NCBI GenBank assembly: GCA_900312665.1
Contig: ONZQ02000002.1
Coordinates: 2,246,985-2,310,984 of the forward strand
Origin: Cephalotrichum gorgonifer
Taxonomy: Eukaryota > Ascomycota > Sordariomycetes > Microascales > Microascaceae
Length of the DNA: 64,000 bases
Direction: 5' to 3'
Part shown: piece after piece, positions 34,701-45,988 of the stretch
Layout of the letters: every line of letters starts with the position of its first letter
How positions within the stretch are numbered: position 1 is the stretch's first letter
Notes under the pieces: generated by a model
Database searches by the model: none
The model's input: the letters and a program-made list of their open reading frames with translations, nothing else
What the model was told of the DNA's origin: nothing
Made by a program: the position numbers and the translations under genes

Positions 34701-36176
34701 CCGCTCTGGTTACTTCCCAAATGACAGGAAACGGAGCGTTGATTAAGCACTTTGGTAGTTTCGCTAAAAGCGCATTAGTAACAAGATATATCTGGGCCAC
34801 GTCTAGGCTATGCGGAGTCCAAGAACTGAAATCAGGCTTCAGGTATCTCTTTAGCTCTCGGTCGTCTAGGCGAAGAAGCCAGAAGACGGGGGTTACTTAC
34901 GCCAGGAATTCCTGAGCCGGTTCGCCAAAGAAATGGGTAGTCGGTCGTCCAGGTCAGCCAAACTGGCCGCGGTAGACGTTCCGGGGGTGGGCCAGTCCGA
35001 CGAATTAAGGTTGCGCTGACGAACAGGAACCGCCGATTCAGAAGGGCCATGAGAGATACCACCGAATAGATTTCGCGGGGGTGCGTCGTCAAGCTGGAGA
35101 TCATCGGACGGTTCGCCCTGTATATACCCATCGGTTTTAACATACCACTGGCCACCAGTGGTAGGGGACAAGTTCATCATGAGAGCCTCCTCACTCGAGG
35201 TGATCTCCGCCATCTGCGAGTGCCAGGACGCACCAGTACCCCTCAAAACCGCGGGTTCCGCCCGACCTGAGGCGGTGGGTGTCCGTGGTCTGTCAAAGCC
35301 TGTGTCAACGGGTAGGTTGGCATTCTTGTACTCCTCCCGGTCATCGTTAGGAACTGTTTCTTGGCTGCTAACGCTACCCGGCGGCGGAGGGAAAGAGAAG
35401 ATGGCCTCGCCAAGGCGCGTCGTCACGCTCGTATTGGCAGACTCTTGATTCCAGGTGCGCTGTTCTTGAAGGCCGGATGAGTGAACTGCTACCATTGGCG
35501 CTCCACTAAAAGAGTGGTTTGGAGGGGGATGGGTAGCCATGAGTCTATTATTGAACTGGAATGATCGATTCGCCTGGATAGAAGTCCTCTCATCAGGCTC
35601 TGGAGAAGGAGAGGTAACGGTACGCACAGGTACTCGATCAAGTGCCGACTTTGCCTTTTTGCTTGATGGTGAGTCACGCATTGCCCGGTCAGCAGCGGGC
35701 TCGAAGCGCGTGATATCCGACGGCCTCTTATGGTAGCCTGGTCCCTGGGCGTCCTCCTTGTGGTGTGTGAAGCTGAGGGCAGGCCCATACGGCAACAGCT
35801 CAAGAAGACATTCTCGCAACTGGCGACGCTGCTCCTGGGTGGAAGCCCGGGGCGGCGAATCCGTCGTCAGAAGATGGTTTGAAGCCGCACGTGGCTTCGA
35901 TATCCAGTGGCTACATAGTGACTTTGCAGCGTCCCTGAACTTCAACTCAATTCCTGTAAGCTCCCAGGGACACCGTGAGCTCACATGGCGGATCCGGAGA
36001 TGGATAAGTTCCGCGAGCTTCTCCTCTTCCGTTATCAGAGCCGCCTTGCGCTTTACCGGGGATAGACTCAGATCAGGGACGTAGAGGCCGAGGTTGTATA
36101 CCTCATTGAGCTTGTCGACGAACTCGGCGGCGCTATTGGCTGGCCAGGGGCGTAATACAGCGTCGCGTCCATCCAT
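31754..36176 (-). CDS. RNA-dependent RNA polymerase of the QDE-1/SAD-1/RRP family
   Basis: Three exons, 36176-34901, 34865-33984 and 33915-31754, 1439 residues. Both introns are phase 1; the second join restores LSRTTPTIVL. The catalytic DYDGD (GGDYDGDLAWVCWD, coding about 32894-32908, residues about 1055-1059) is intact. VARAPAHFPSDMQKVKAV is the conserved segment before it. Exon 1 (about 425 residues) is Pro/Ser-rich and probably disordered apart from a short N-terminal helical part. Such enzymes make double-stranded RNA from aberrant or single-stranded RNA for Dicer and Argonaute in quelling, meiotic silencing or small-RNA pathways. Which paralog this is cannot be decided by eye. It is divergent from the hydrolase-CorA gene. 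Confidence 0.95.
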
Positions 36177-37251
36177 GACACCGGTAGTTCATGCAGTGAG
36201 CTGTGTGGCACCAGGGAATCGGGGACACCGGCTTTCGGTGCCTTAGGCTAAGGCAAGAGGGATGCAAGTTAGACCAAGCCGGTGGGTCGACTGTCGTTCA
36301 CCACTCCACGACGTCCTGCGCACTCACTAAGATGAAGTTACATCAAATTCCGGACCTGCATGGGCCGGAGTCGTGGGATCAAACCGGGAGGAGGGAGGAG
36401 AGATTCACAACTTGAGGATGCGATGAGACTGGCAACTTGCGACTGCAACTGGCATCCCCCGCTCGTCTCCCCGCTCGCCTGGGCGCAATTGTGCAGCCGC
36501 CGTCGCGACGGCGGCTACACAATTCTTGCTCCATAGGAGGCACAGGAGGCGCTGCATCACGTGATCGATCGCAGAGACGGTACTGGCACCCCTGTTTCTT
36601 TCAGAGACATGGGTGAGATAGATTTAATTGAACATGGATGAAGACATCTTTGGAGAAGGGATTTACTTGATCCACATTCTGACGATGCCTTCAGCAAGAA
36701 GCTAAGATAAATTAGTGTGTCTCGCTCCTCCTTCGCTTATCCCGCTCTTTAGTCAGCCCGATCACATGTCCCCCGGGCCAAACTCCAAGCTCCAAACTCC
36801 CAAGTCGAGGTTCAGATCTCATTATTAATATCACTTGTGCTCTTCTCACCTCGCTTCTTTGTGTAATCGTGTCACGCGCACCACTTGGCTCCGCCTTGAT
36901 CCCGCCCACACAATCCTGGTGGTGGTGTGGAGGAGGTAGACTCACGAGGGCAGAACCCTGCAGGATGTGTCCCCTACAATCACGATCACGACACCCCCCT
37001 TCATGGCCGAGACAGAAGGCGGGCGGTACGTGTAAGGTTTGCTTTAACCCACGTTCTCTCGTGCTGCGCTCGGCGGGTCGCCCCAGACACTCCCCGTGAT
37101 GATTGAGCGCGTGCACTTTGGCCGCTGGGCCTTTGACTCTTGGGGCTAGGGCTGGTCGGGATGTTTCTCTATATAGGAGTGGAAGTATATGGCCATACAA
37201 TAGGACGGGAAGGAGAACGGCATCAAGTGGCCAACTGGAAATTAGCTGAGC
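36177..37251. promoter_or_regulatory. Shared upstream region of RdRP and hydrolase-CorA genes
   Basis: 1.07 kb between divergent start codons, with no coding frame supported. The outstanding element is the palindrome at 36487-36524, 311 bases upstream of the RdRP ATG. Binding sites for known factors were not verified. Confidence 0.5.
36487..36524. repeat. 38-bp near-perfect palindrome
   Basis: Two 19-bp arms meet at CGTCG|CGACG with no spacer and differ at one position (GTGCAG against GTGTAG). The arms run AATTGTG(C/T)AGCCGCC then GTCG. A hairpin or a dimeric protein-binding site are both possible. Confidence 0.9.
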
Positions 37252-40200
37252 ATGAATACTATCCGCTCTCTTTCCAACCCCTACATTCGTTTGAGTTCTG
37301 ATACGGATCGATCTGGTGAGCAACAAATGGCTGAAATGTTGTCTAATTCCGGGCCGCCACAGGCCCCTTCGTCCTCTACGGAATCGGGAGGCCATGCATA
37401 CGGAACAGGCTCTAGTACTTCTTCTCAAGGAAAGTCGACACAGGGAGAGCCAAAGGGTAGTTTCGTAAAGATCGATGGCTCAGTTGGCGGATCCGGATAC
37501 GATGAGACGACGGTCGAGTATGTCATTCTTTACCTATATCAGCATCACTTCAGCCTGGACTTCTTCCCTCGCCTCCCGGGCTGGTGCCCGCTATCTAGCC
37601 TTTCCAGAATAGACCTAACCAGAGCCGCAGCGTCATCGCCGTCCCATGTCCCAGCGCTGACCCCTTAGAGACCTGGTCCCGGGATGCCCTCGTCGAAAAC
37701 TACTTCGGCGCCCCATCCATGCGCAGCTCCACGCGCACCTCGGACCTGCGCGAGAGCCAGACCAGCGGCGCAACTGGTGGGAGCGGAGGGACTCACGGTG
37801 CGGGTGGGACAGTTACATCCGGGTCGTCTAGGACGACCCCGCCTAGCTGGGTAAGGCTGGGCATTAGGAGAGAGGCAAGCAAGGCCAGGGTGTTGATGTA
37901 TGACCATCGGGAGGTAGTGGAGGGGACGACGCTGAATGTTTTGGCGGAGGACTTGTTGAGGGAGATTCTGGGGATCCGGCTCATGCAGGTGAGTTCCAGA
38001 TAGTTCGGTCCCTCACCCACCCTGGAGCCCCAAGGCTATCTTTGGTGCTAAGACCGATGACAGGATCGATCGCGCCCAATCTTCTTTATCAGCCACAGTG
38101 TGGGCGGTCTAGTAGTGAAGCTGGCCCTTGCAAAGGCCAGTCGGAACCCCCTGTACGAGTCTATCCTCAACGATTGCTATGGGGCAGTCTTTTTCGGTAC
38201 GATGCCTGGAACAGTCACCGCCTCAGGGACTTCTCATAACTAACACCCTTCAAGCAACCCCCCACCGAGGCTCAAACTACCTCAGTATGCCAGAGATATC
38301 CCCCAGCATCCAGACTCTCCTCGAGCTCTCCCGTCCCCTGCCCCTCTCCATCACCGATGATCTCCGCGTCGGCCACCCCTTCCTTCTGCACCTAGAAGAA
38401 GAGTTTCGTTTCCTATCCTGCGATCTACAGGTCTGGACCTTCTACGAGACCATCGAATCCCGCCTCTCCGGTGAGGCCCAATCGCGCCCTGGCGAAGTCT
38501 ACTTCACGGCCCCGATCACTCCGCCCAAGTCTGCCATCCTTGGAATCCGGCAGGAGACCATCTACCCCTTGCAGAGCGATCATGCAAATTGTGCCTCGTT
38601 CGGTAAGAATAATGCCCAGACCATGAAGCTGTTCCTAAAGCACCTTGCGCGCTCCATTGCAAGGGCGGATAGAAGCGGCAAAGATAGGACCCACACGCCG
38701 ATGAATCTCGACGAGAAGGTGCCAGTCGAGGTGCATGGATTCTACGAGGATACCGTCGCTGTCACGAGTGCGGAGACCCTGACGACGATCCGGACTTGGT
38801 CGACGAGGGTGTCGCTCAAGGATTACCTTGCCAAGGGCCCCGTCGAGTGCATTGACGATAGGTTGAATGAGGTGAATGACGGGCCGGTGGACAACCAGTT
38901 CATGGCAGCGCGAAGGAGGACGTCGCGGCTTAGGGAGGAAAACCTGCCCTCGCCTCCCCCTCTAGAACTAGGCACCAACCTCCTTGGCATCGGAGCGGTG
39001 GGCCACGCAGGCCGGAGGGCGAACTCGGAGATCGCGCTCCCAAAGAGCGGATCTGATGAAGCGGCCTTGATGCGTGTTGGAAGTACGGCTCCTCCCGCCG
39101 CACCAAGCAGTGTCCCAGATCCCGCCGAAACTGCGGGTTGGGAGGGTAGGCAGAGTGGCTTTGATGCCGTCCGGAGCCGCTCCACAAGCGCCACGCGACC
39201 GCCCCGCACAACGGAAGAATCGTCGGCGGTAGAGTCTCCCAGGTCTCGGCGGCGCGTGGCCCTTACCAGGCGTTTTACCGACCAGTTCAACCCCAGGTGG
39301 AGCGGGCCGCTCGAGAAGTCATTCTTCCAGGGGCCACCATTCGTTCCAGGCTCGCCATTTGATACTGGCGGGCAGATTCCCGACGGCGCCGACCCCTATG
39401 TACCCGTCTTCGTGAAGCCGGATCCCAGTAATAGGCGGTATATATGGACCCATCTGCCTTTTACGAACCCGGCCTGGGTGAAGGTAAGTGTCCTCCTGAA
39501 TCCTGTAACTAGTACATATTCATTTTGGACTAACAGGGTACAGAAAACATTCGAGACGTTGGAAGTCAAGGAGGGGAGGAGCCTCTCAGAGGTATACAAC
39601 CACGGACAGTGGTACTCGAAACATACCCGAGGCAGACATTCTCAGCATTATGCCTACTTTGTCAAACCGACATGCGGCTGGATTCCTCCAGCCCCGAGTA
39701 AGCTCGTGCCTATCTATACCCCAACCCATACTCTTGAAACTGACGCTGTTAGGATCGCCTCTGACCCCCCATAGCTCTCATGTTGCATCACACGAGCCCA
39801 TCATCTACCTCTTCATCCCATTCCTCCACTTTGACTCTTATAAGAATCTCCTCCGCCGTCGCTCACTCATCAATCGCCGTCTCCGCCAGGGCAGAGCCCG
39901 TCCTGTCCCTCAGAATGTCGCCCGTCTGCAGTCCCTCGAGCTCCAGGTGATATGGGAGTATCTCGGTTACGATCCTCCCGTGAACTGCCGGCGCACGCTC
40001 GACCAGTACGGATACCCGTCTCTGCACGACACGAGACCCAGGGACGATGACCAGATGCTGTACAAGATGACAAAGGAGAGGATTCCGCTGTCAGATCAGG
40101 TTGGGGTCGACTCGTACGATAATCCACCTCGGCGGACCCAGAAGACTAGGAGGGAGACGAGTTCCGTGGGATCAAAGGACCATGCGGATGACTGCGAGTG

Positions 40201-41633
40201 CAGTGATGAGGAGCCTACGGTGAACGAGGATGATGTCTTGAACGGGAATGTCCTCATGGTAGATCAGCTGTGGATGTGGGCCGTTGGACCGAGTAGGTGT
40301 AAGCCCTTACAAGCCCATATGGACTCGAGCTTACGATGATGTAGATACTCTCCTAACTTTCTTCTCGCGACGAGAGAGCGACCCCGCGGAAGGACCCCTA
40401 TACCAGCAGGGGGACCTCCGCGACAGCATCTTTAACGACGTGAACTCGGACGTCACGCGCCAATGCGAGTCCGCCCTGGATATGGCCGCACTAATAGCCC
40501 TCCACGCCGTGACTGTCTTGCTGGACCGTACTTCCCATCCGGATCTAGAAGTCTTCCGCATCTTTGAAGAAGCCATCAGCATTCTGGTATAGTAACTCCC
40601 CCTTTCCCCCCTTTCTCCCCTCTCCCACTCTCAACCCATACTTCCCATGTCACAATCTAACCGTGGACCGTTCTAGACCGAGAAAATGACTTCTTCCCTC
40701 AAGGAGTTCCGCACCCGGCACCTCCGCCCGCCGCCCACCCACATCCGCCCGGACCCGAAGCCCCACTCCTCCCACACTCACCACACGCGGCACGAAGCCG
40801 ACATCGCGGCCCACGAGAACCGCGACTCCACGTCCGCGCTCCTCGAGCTCCGCGACATCGAGGACGAGCTCGCGACGCTCTCCTCCCTCTTCGACAAGCA
40901 GGAGAGGATGCTCGGAACGATGCGCAACCTATACCGCCGCGTCCCGCACACGCCCACGGAGACGGGGATCTCCTACATCGCCGAGGCGCTGGCGCGGCTG
41001 GGCGAGTACAAGGAGCGGACGCGCGAGATGACGCGGCGCGTGCGGGCGACGCGCGACGACTACGACAAGCTGCTCCAGATGGTGCAGCGGCAGGCGCAGG
41101 TCGACGAGGTGCGGCTGCAGCGGCTGCAGGCCGACGTGGCGTCGTCGCAGTCGCGCTCCGTCATGATCTTCACCGTCTTTACCGTCATCTTTCTGCCCCT
41201 CTCGTTCTTCACCTCCCTCTTCGGCATGAACGCGCGGGAGTGGGACGACGAGCACGTCCCGCGCCTGCGCACGATCTGGCTCGTCACCCTCCCGTCCTCC
41301 GCGTTCCTGATCGGCCTGGCCCTCGTCACGGCGTGGAGCACCCGCGTGCGCACGTTCCTCGTCGCGCTGGTGTCACTCCACAGGCGGACTACGGCGGTAC
41401 TCGCGGAGGGGGTGGAGGCAGTAGGCTCGATGATGCCGAGTCGGCGGGCGGCGGAGAACAGGCGGGCGAGGGAGGAGGGGGCGAAGAGGAGGGCGAGCGA
41501 GAGAAAGAGGCGGAGGAAGCTTGCAAAGGAGGGGAGCGCGGGGTCAGCGGACTTCTGGGAGAGGCATCGGTTGGAGAGGGAGCATGCGTATAAAATTCCT
41601 GCCGCGAATAGGAAGAGGGATAGACAGGCCTAG
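37252..41633 (+). CDS. Alpha/beta-hydrolase fused to CorA-like membrane domain
   Basis: Eight exons: 37252-37517, 37631-37988, 38064-38196, 38255-39483, 39544-39697, 39753-40292, 40345-40586 and 40677-41633; 1292 residues with every phase matching. Exon 2 joins as VDVIAVPCPSADPLETW (the usual oxyanion HG replaced by PC), then TTLNVLAEDLLREIL. RPIFFISHSVGGLVVK has the nucleophile-type Ser220, and GAVFFATPHRGS follows. This matches the DUF676-like lipase/esterase domain found at the N-terminus of fungal NLR-like proteins. A long middle part leads to HTRGRHSQHYAYFVKP and VDQLWMW. Then come coiled-coil helices, TM1 ending FFTSLFGMN (GMN at 1157-1159), TM2 at about 1174-1195 and a basic tail. GMN is the selectivity motif of CorA Mg2+ channels. 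Function is unproven. Confidence 0.85.
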
Positions 41634-42043
41634 CCGGGGGCATTCGTTGTACTTGTAGAGCCAGGCACGACCAAGATACCCAAGGTGAGCAGGTTGCATA
41701 GAATACAGACTTCACATCGTTAGACACATCATGTAAAGGCCTCCAACGTAAAATGAACACCTTGCTCTGTTGACTATTGTCGAATCTGAAAACGAAACGA
41801 ATCTCGACCAAAAAATTACCTGTTCCGAATCAAGATATGCATATGCCGAGAACCCCTTTACTCCGTGTATCAACCAACCCCTTTCCAACCGTTTTCCATT
41901 ATCACAGCCCCCCCGGAACCTGAACCTGGTTCAAAATAACACCCGCCCTAACAAAGCCAGCAGACATCAAGTCATACTTGGCAAACAGAAGAAAAGAGAG
42001 AAAATGGAGGTAGCAGAAGGCACTAAGGGGCCGCCACCGGCCC
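41634..42043. other. Convergent 3' region between hydrolase-CorA gene and TAF11
   Basis: 410 bases with no gene; both genes end here. A TACTTGTA octamer lies at 41650-41657. Confidence 0.5.
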
Positions 42044-43098
42044 TTAGCGGAAGATCCTCCTTGAATTCTTCGTGGAGAACCTCTCCACCCCGCTCCCCTG
42101 CTGGGCGTTCCAGAGGCCCAGCATTCCCACCGAGGCCCCCTCCCCAGAGGCCTTGTATCTCCGCACAGCTTCCTGCAGGTGCTCGGGCCTGAGCGGGCCC
42201 CTCGGCTGGTCGCTCTTCCTCTCGGGCGGCTCGACGCCGGGGGCCAAGGGCGGGGTCGGGAGGTCGCACTGGCTCTCGCCGGTGGCCTCGATCCACTCGC
42301 CTTGGACGCGGCGGGCCCCCTCGATGATGTCGCCGAGGAAGACCTTGGCGATGAGCTTCGTCAGGAGGACGGCGTTCTGTGGGACGGATTGCGAGACAGT
42401 AGTATTGATAAGCTATTGGGTTTAACCAGTTAGTTCGACGCGAGGACAATGAACTAGGTCTGTGATGGTGTCTAGTTTTCTCCCGTGGGGGGGGCGAGGG
42501 GGGAGGGAAGACTCACTCTCCTAACGGCCGCTTCGGGGATCCTCACGGCCCTCCACCTCTCATACCGGTCATATTGTACCCTGTCCAGCGCCTGCGCCAG
42601 AACGCCCCTCAGCCTCCTCTCCTCATTCTTCTGCTCCTCGCTCTGACCCCCCTCCATCTCCATGGCATTAGCCTCATCATCCTCGTCCTCCGCCGCCCTG
42701 CGCTCCTTCTCCGCGGCGCCGCCGGAGCCGCCGCCAGACCTGCCCCCCACGAGGCTAGGCGTCGCCTCCTTCGAGGACGCGTCGGCGTTCTTCGCCTTCC
42801 TCCCGCGCTTCTTCTTCGCCGGCCCGCTGACGGCGGACCCACTGACTATGCTCGCGTCGTCGACCGAGGGGGAGCGCCGCGCTGCGTCGGCCGCCTCGGG
42901 CGGGAAGCTCGTCTGGCGGAGGGGATGCGCCGAGGTCGAGGAGACGGAGAGGTTGGAGGCCTTGCGGCGCTTGAGGCTGGGCGGCGCGGGGCCGGAGAGG
43001 TCGCTTGCCGTGCGCTTCTTGCTCGCGGTCATCTGGGGCGTCTGGTAAGGCGGCGAGGAGGCAGTGGGGGAGTGCGCGTAGTTTGGTGGAGATGCCAT
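42044..43098 (-). CDS. TAF11: Transcription initiation factor TFIID subunit 11 (TAF11)
   Basis: Two exons, 43098-42517 and 42412-42044, 316 residues; phase-0 intron GTGAGT...CCCAATAG. The first 165 residues are low-complexity with a basic KKKRGRKAK segment (likely nuclear localisation) and acidic stretches. The TAF11 histone fold is at about residues 180-235: VQYDRYERWRAVRIPEAAVRR joined to LINTTVSQSVPQNAVLL, then AKVFLGDIIEGARRVQGEW. A C-terminal tail follows with RPEHLQEAVRRYKASG. TAF11 pairs with TAF13 inside TFIID and contacts TFIIA/TBP at RNA polymerase II promoters. The alternative acceptor just before AACGCC would delete the SQSVP part of the fold, so I chose the upstream one. Divergent from the GTP cyclohydrolase gene. 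Confidence 0.92.
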
Positions 43099-44055
43099 TT
43101 TCGGGGTCGAGCTATGTGGAGTTTGTTTAGGAGATGGTAGTTAGAACGTGGCGGGGAGAGAAAGAGAGAGAGAGGGAGAGAGTGTGTGTATGTATGTGTA
43201 TGTGTGGGAGATAAAATAATAATAATGAGTGTTAGGAATGAGAGCCGTCGTTGGGATGGAAGGACCGACCGTTGGATACAAAGCGACAAGTGACGTTCTG
43301 CCGTTTTGCTGGAGCTCCCAAATACATGCCCAAGTGCTATCGCGGAGTACTGCAATGTCGCGTCTGCGTATCACGTGACTAAGAGTGCACGCTTTAGGCG
43401 GCATCCATCTCACCCTGCTTGACGTCAACAGCTGATAAGATAAGAAAAAAAAATGATCGACTCGACCCCGCAGGATGCCGCCGCCTCCTTCCATGCAGGG
43501 AGGGAGCTTCGTACCTTGGTACTTCCACCATCGCACGCCGTGCTAATAATACATATTATTGCATCACTACTCTTATGACGAGTCCGGTCCCGAGCTACTT
43601 TGTACGAGTATATCCTGTATGGCGGCGGGAGGCATTGTAGGTTTCAGTAGCGCCACTAGGACTAAAGTAGCATCGCTTGGTGGCGGAGGAAGACCCCTGA
43701 CTCCGGTACAGGACGTCTACTCATCAGAGAGGAAGGAAACGAGGGAAAAAAAAGTCTCCATCGGTCGGAACAAGACATCCTAAGATCCGCCCCTCCCTCT
43801 TCTTCCCGCCGCAACCCGCATAAAAATATAAAAATCGCAAAGCTCCGGTCTTCGGATACTACCACATTATACCACCGTCAACCCACTCTCTTTCTCAACT
43901 TCCAACCTCCTCTCCAAACCTGCCAATACCAATTGCTCGCTCGCCCGCCTGCCCGCGATCAATCGGATAGTAGACCGATACAAGCCGAGACGGCCGAAGG
44001 TGTGAAAGTAGAGCAGCAAACTCGGAACCAGGAACGTAAACTCAAACTTCAGAAC
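43099..44055. promoter_or_regulatory. Shared upstream region of TAF11 and GTP cyclohydrolase I genes
   Basis: About 960 bases between divergent ATGs. Purine and GT-rich simple repeats lie at about 43145-43210. No gene was seen. The pyrimidine-rich stretch 43860-43925 is near the expected plus-strand start. Confidence 0.45.
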
Positions 44056-45245
44056 ATGGCGCCATCCGAGATCTCGGCGGGGTCCACGGCCGCCGTGGCC
44101 ATGAGGCAGAAGAAGCAGGCGAGCAGGCCCACGAGCGACGACGACTCGACGAGCGTGGCGGGCAGCGTCAACGGGACGCCGAAGAAGCGCAAGAGGACCA
44201 AGGAGGAGAGGGCGGCCAGGAGGGCGGCCAAGAACGGGACTGCAGCTGCGACGGCGACTAAGCCTGTCTCCTCTAAGGACGGCGAGCGGTTCCCCGCGAA
44301 CGAGGAGGAGGAGGAGGCGGCGGCCGAGATTGCAGCGTCGAAGAGGCCTAGGATAGACCTGGAGGACAAGTCCAAGTCGCTAGCTCTAACGGGTTCGTTT
44401 CTTGTCCTCTTCCCCCTTCACAAACAGCATTTCGCCATCACACCCAAGGAAATCCGCACCCTCATCAGCTCCAGTTTTTTTTCCCTCTCTTTTCTGACAG
44501 TTTCTGCTAGCCGGCCACCCTCGCGCCCCCGACGCCGCCGCCGATGCCGAGCGCCTGGAGAAGATGTGCGGCGCCGTCCGCACGATCCTCGAGTGCATCG
44601 GCGAGGACTCGAGCCGACCCGGCCTCCTCGACACGCCCTCGCGGTACGCCAAGGCGCTGCTCTTCCTGACTAAGGGGTACCAGCAGACGCCGCGCGAGAT
44701 CATCAACGACGCCATCTGGGACGACGAGGGACACAACCACCACGGCATGGTCATCGTGCGGGACATTGAGATTTACAGCCTATGCGAGCACCACATGGTG
44801 CCCTTCACCGGCAAGGTAAGCTGCTCCTCCACTCCCCCGCCACCTCCCTCACCCCTGATCCTTCCACCCTCTACTCTATTCTCCATGTTGGTTTTGAAAC
44901 TCGGGCCGGGAAAACTAACACACAATACTGCAGATGCACATCGGCTACATCCCCACCACCCGAGTCGTCGGCCTCTCCAAGCTGGCCCGCATCGCCGAAG
45001 TCTACGCGCGCCGCCTCCAGATCCAGGAGCGCCTGACGAAAGAGGTCGCCATGGCCATCATGGACCTGCTGAAGCCGCACGGCGTGGCCGTCGTCATGGA
45101 GGCGAAGCACCTGTGCATGGTGACTCGCGGCGTGGAGAAGACGGGCACGAGCACCATCACGAGCAGCGTGCTCGGCTGCTTCGAGAGGAGCTCCAAGACG
45201 AGGAACGAGTTCCTGAGCCTCTTGAAGCTGGACAAGAGCTTCTAG
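44056..45245 (+). CDS. FOL2: GTP cyclohydrolase I with basic N-terminal extension
   Basis: Three exons, 44056-44392, 44511-44815 and 44934-45245, 317 residues. The catalytic domain starts near residue 120 (DAERLEKMCGAVRTILECIGED). Zinc ligands are visible as Cys204 and His207 in SLCEHH and Cys275 in AKHLCMVTRG. GSTs-type segment TSTITSSVLGCFERSS and the C-terminus RNEFLSLL follow the family. The enzyme converts GTP to dihydroneopterin triphosphate, the first step of folate and pterin synthesis, as a cytosolic decamer. The N-terminal about 115 residues are extra: KKRKRTKEERAARRAAK (nuclear-localisation-like), acidic repeats and another KRPR. Fungal enzymes often have a variable N-terminus, but this one is unusually basic. 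Confidence 0.95.
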
Positions 45246-45988
45246 AAAGCGTATTCTAGTCGTCTTGTGTTTTTTTTTTCTCTTTTTCTTCTGGTGGTCT
45301 TCTTCTTTTTTTGGCAACCATTTGTCGGCGTTTGTTTCCGGGAAAGCATAAAACCAAAAACTACATGGTTCATAAGATTTTCTTTTTCCGTTTTTTTGGG
45401 GAGGGGTATTGTCTTTCTTTTTTTTTGTTCTCATCTTGCTCCTGGGGTTCAACTGGAAATCGCTATCTGGGGGGAGTGGAGGCGCGTGTCCACGCTTTGC
45501 ATCTTCAACATGCTTGGAAGCTTCAACAAAGGGAAATAGGAGGTTGGGTCTGGTCGGTTGGCAAATTTGGTTTTTGTTTACGTTACGAATTTAGAGCTCT
45601 CGACTTGGGGGGCCAGGGAGGAGGAAAGAGGGCCGATGATAGAGAGAGAGTTATTAGAATCGGGCTCAACGCCACGAAGGTACTGTTACTATTGGGAAGA
45701 AATGGCTCTCAACTTAGAAATATGAATGGGAAACTTGGGTACATATATGGTATTATATCCATGTATATGCTGCTTTATCCTCATGACGGTGGAGGTATAC
45801 AAACCATCCCCAAGGCCTCATGCTGATATGTAAGTATATATGTAAGTAATTGTGATGCTTCATGCCCGTGAAGTCCCATTCAAACGCCTTGCCCAACCCG
45901 TGTAAATGCTTTCCCCCCTTAGATGCCGAAAACCGCAAAGCACCAACTGTTCCACCCCAGATACGCCCTCCCGTGGAGGCAACCCTTC
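45246..45988. other. Convergent 3' region, T-rich
   Basis: About 740 bases downstream of FOL2 and of the GH76 gene (convergent). Long T runs follow the FOL2 stop (45269-45440). No gene was seen. Confidence 0.5.

Noticed and set aside
36712..37428. 238-codon open frame, minus strand
   Set aside because: Overlaps the shared upstream region and the first exon of the hydrolase-CorA gene antisense; composition not protein-like.
42394..42412. Alternative TAF11 acceptor directly before AACGCC (about 42375)
   Set aside because: It keeps the frame but removes LINTTVSQSVPQ, part of the histone fold conserved in TAF11.
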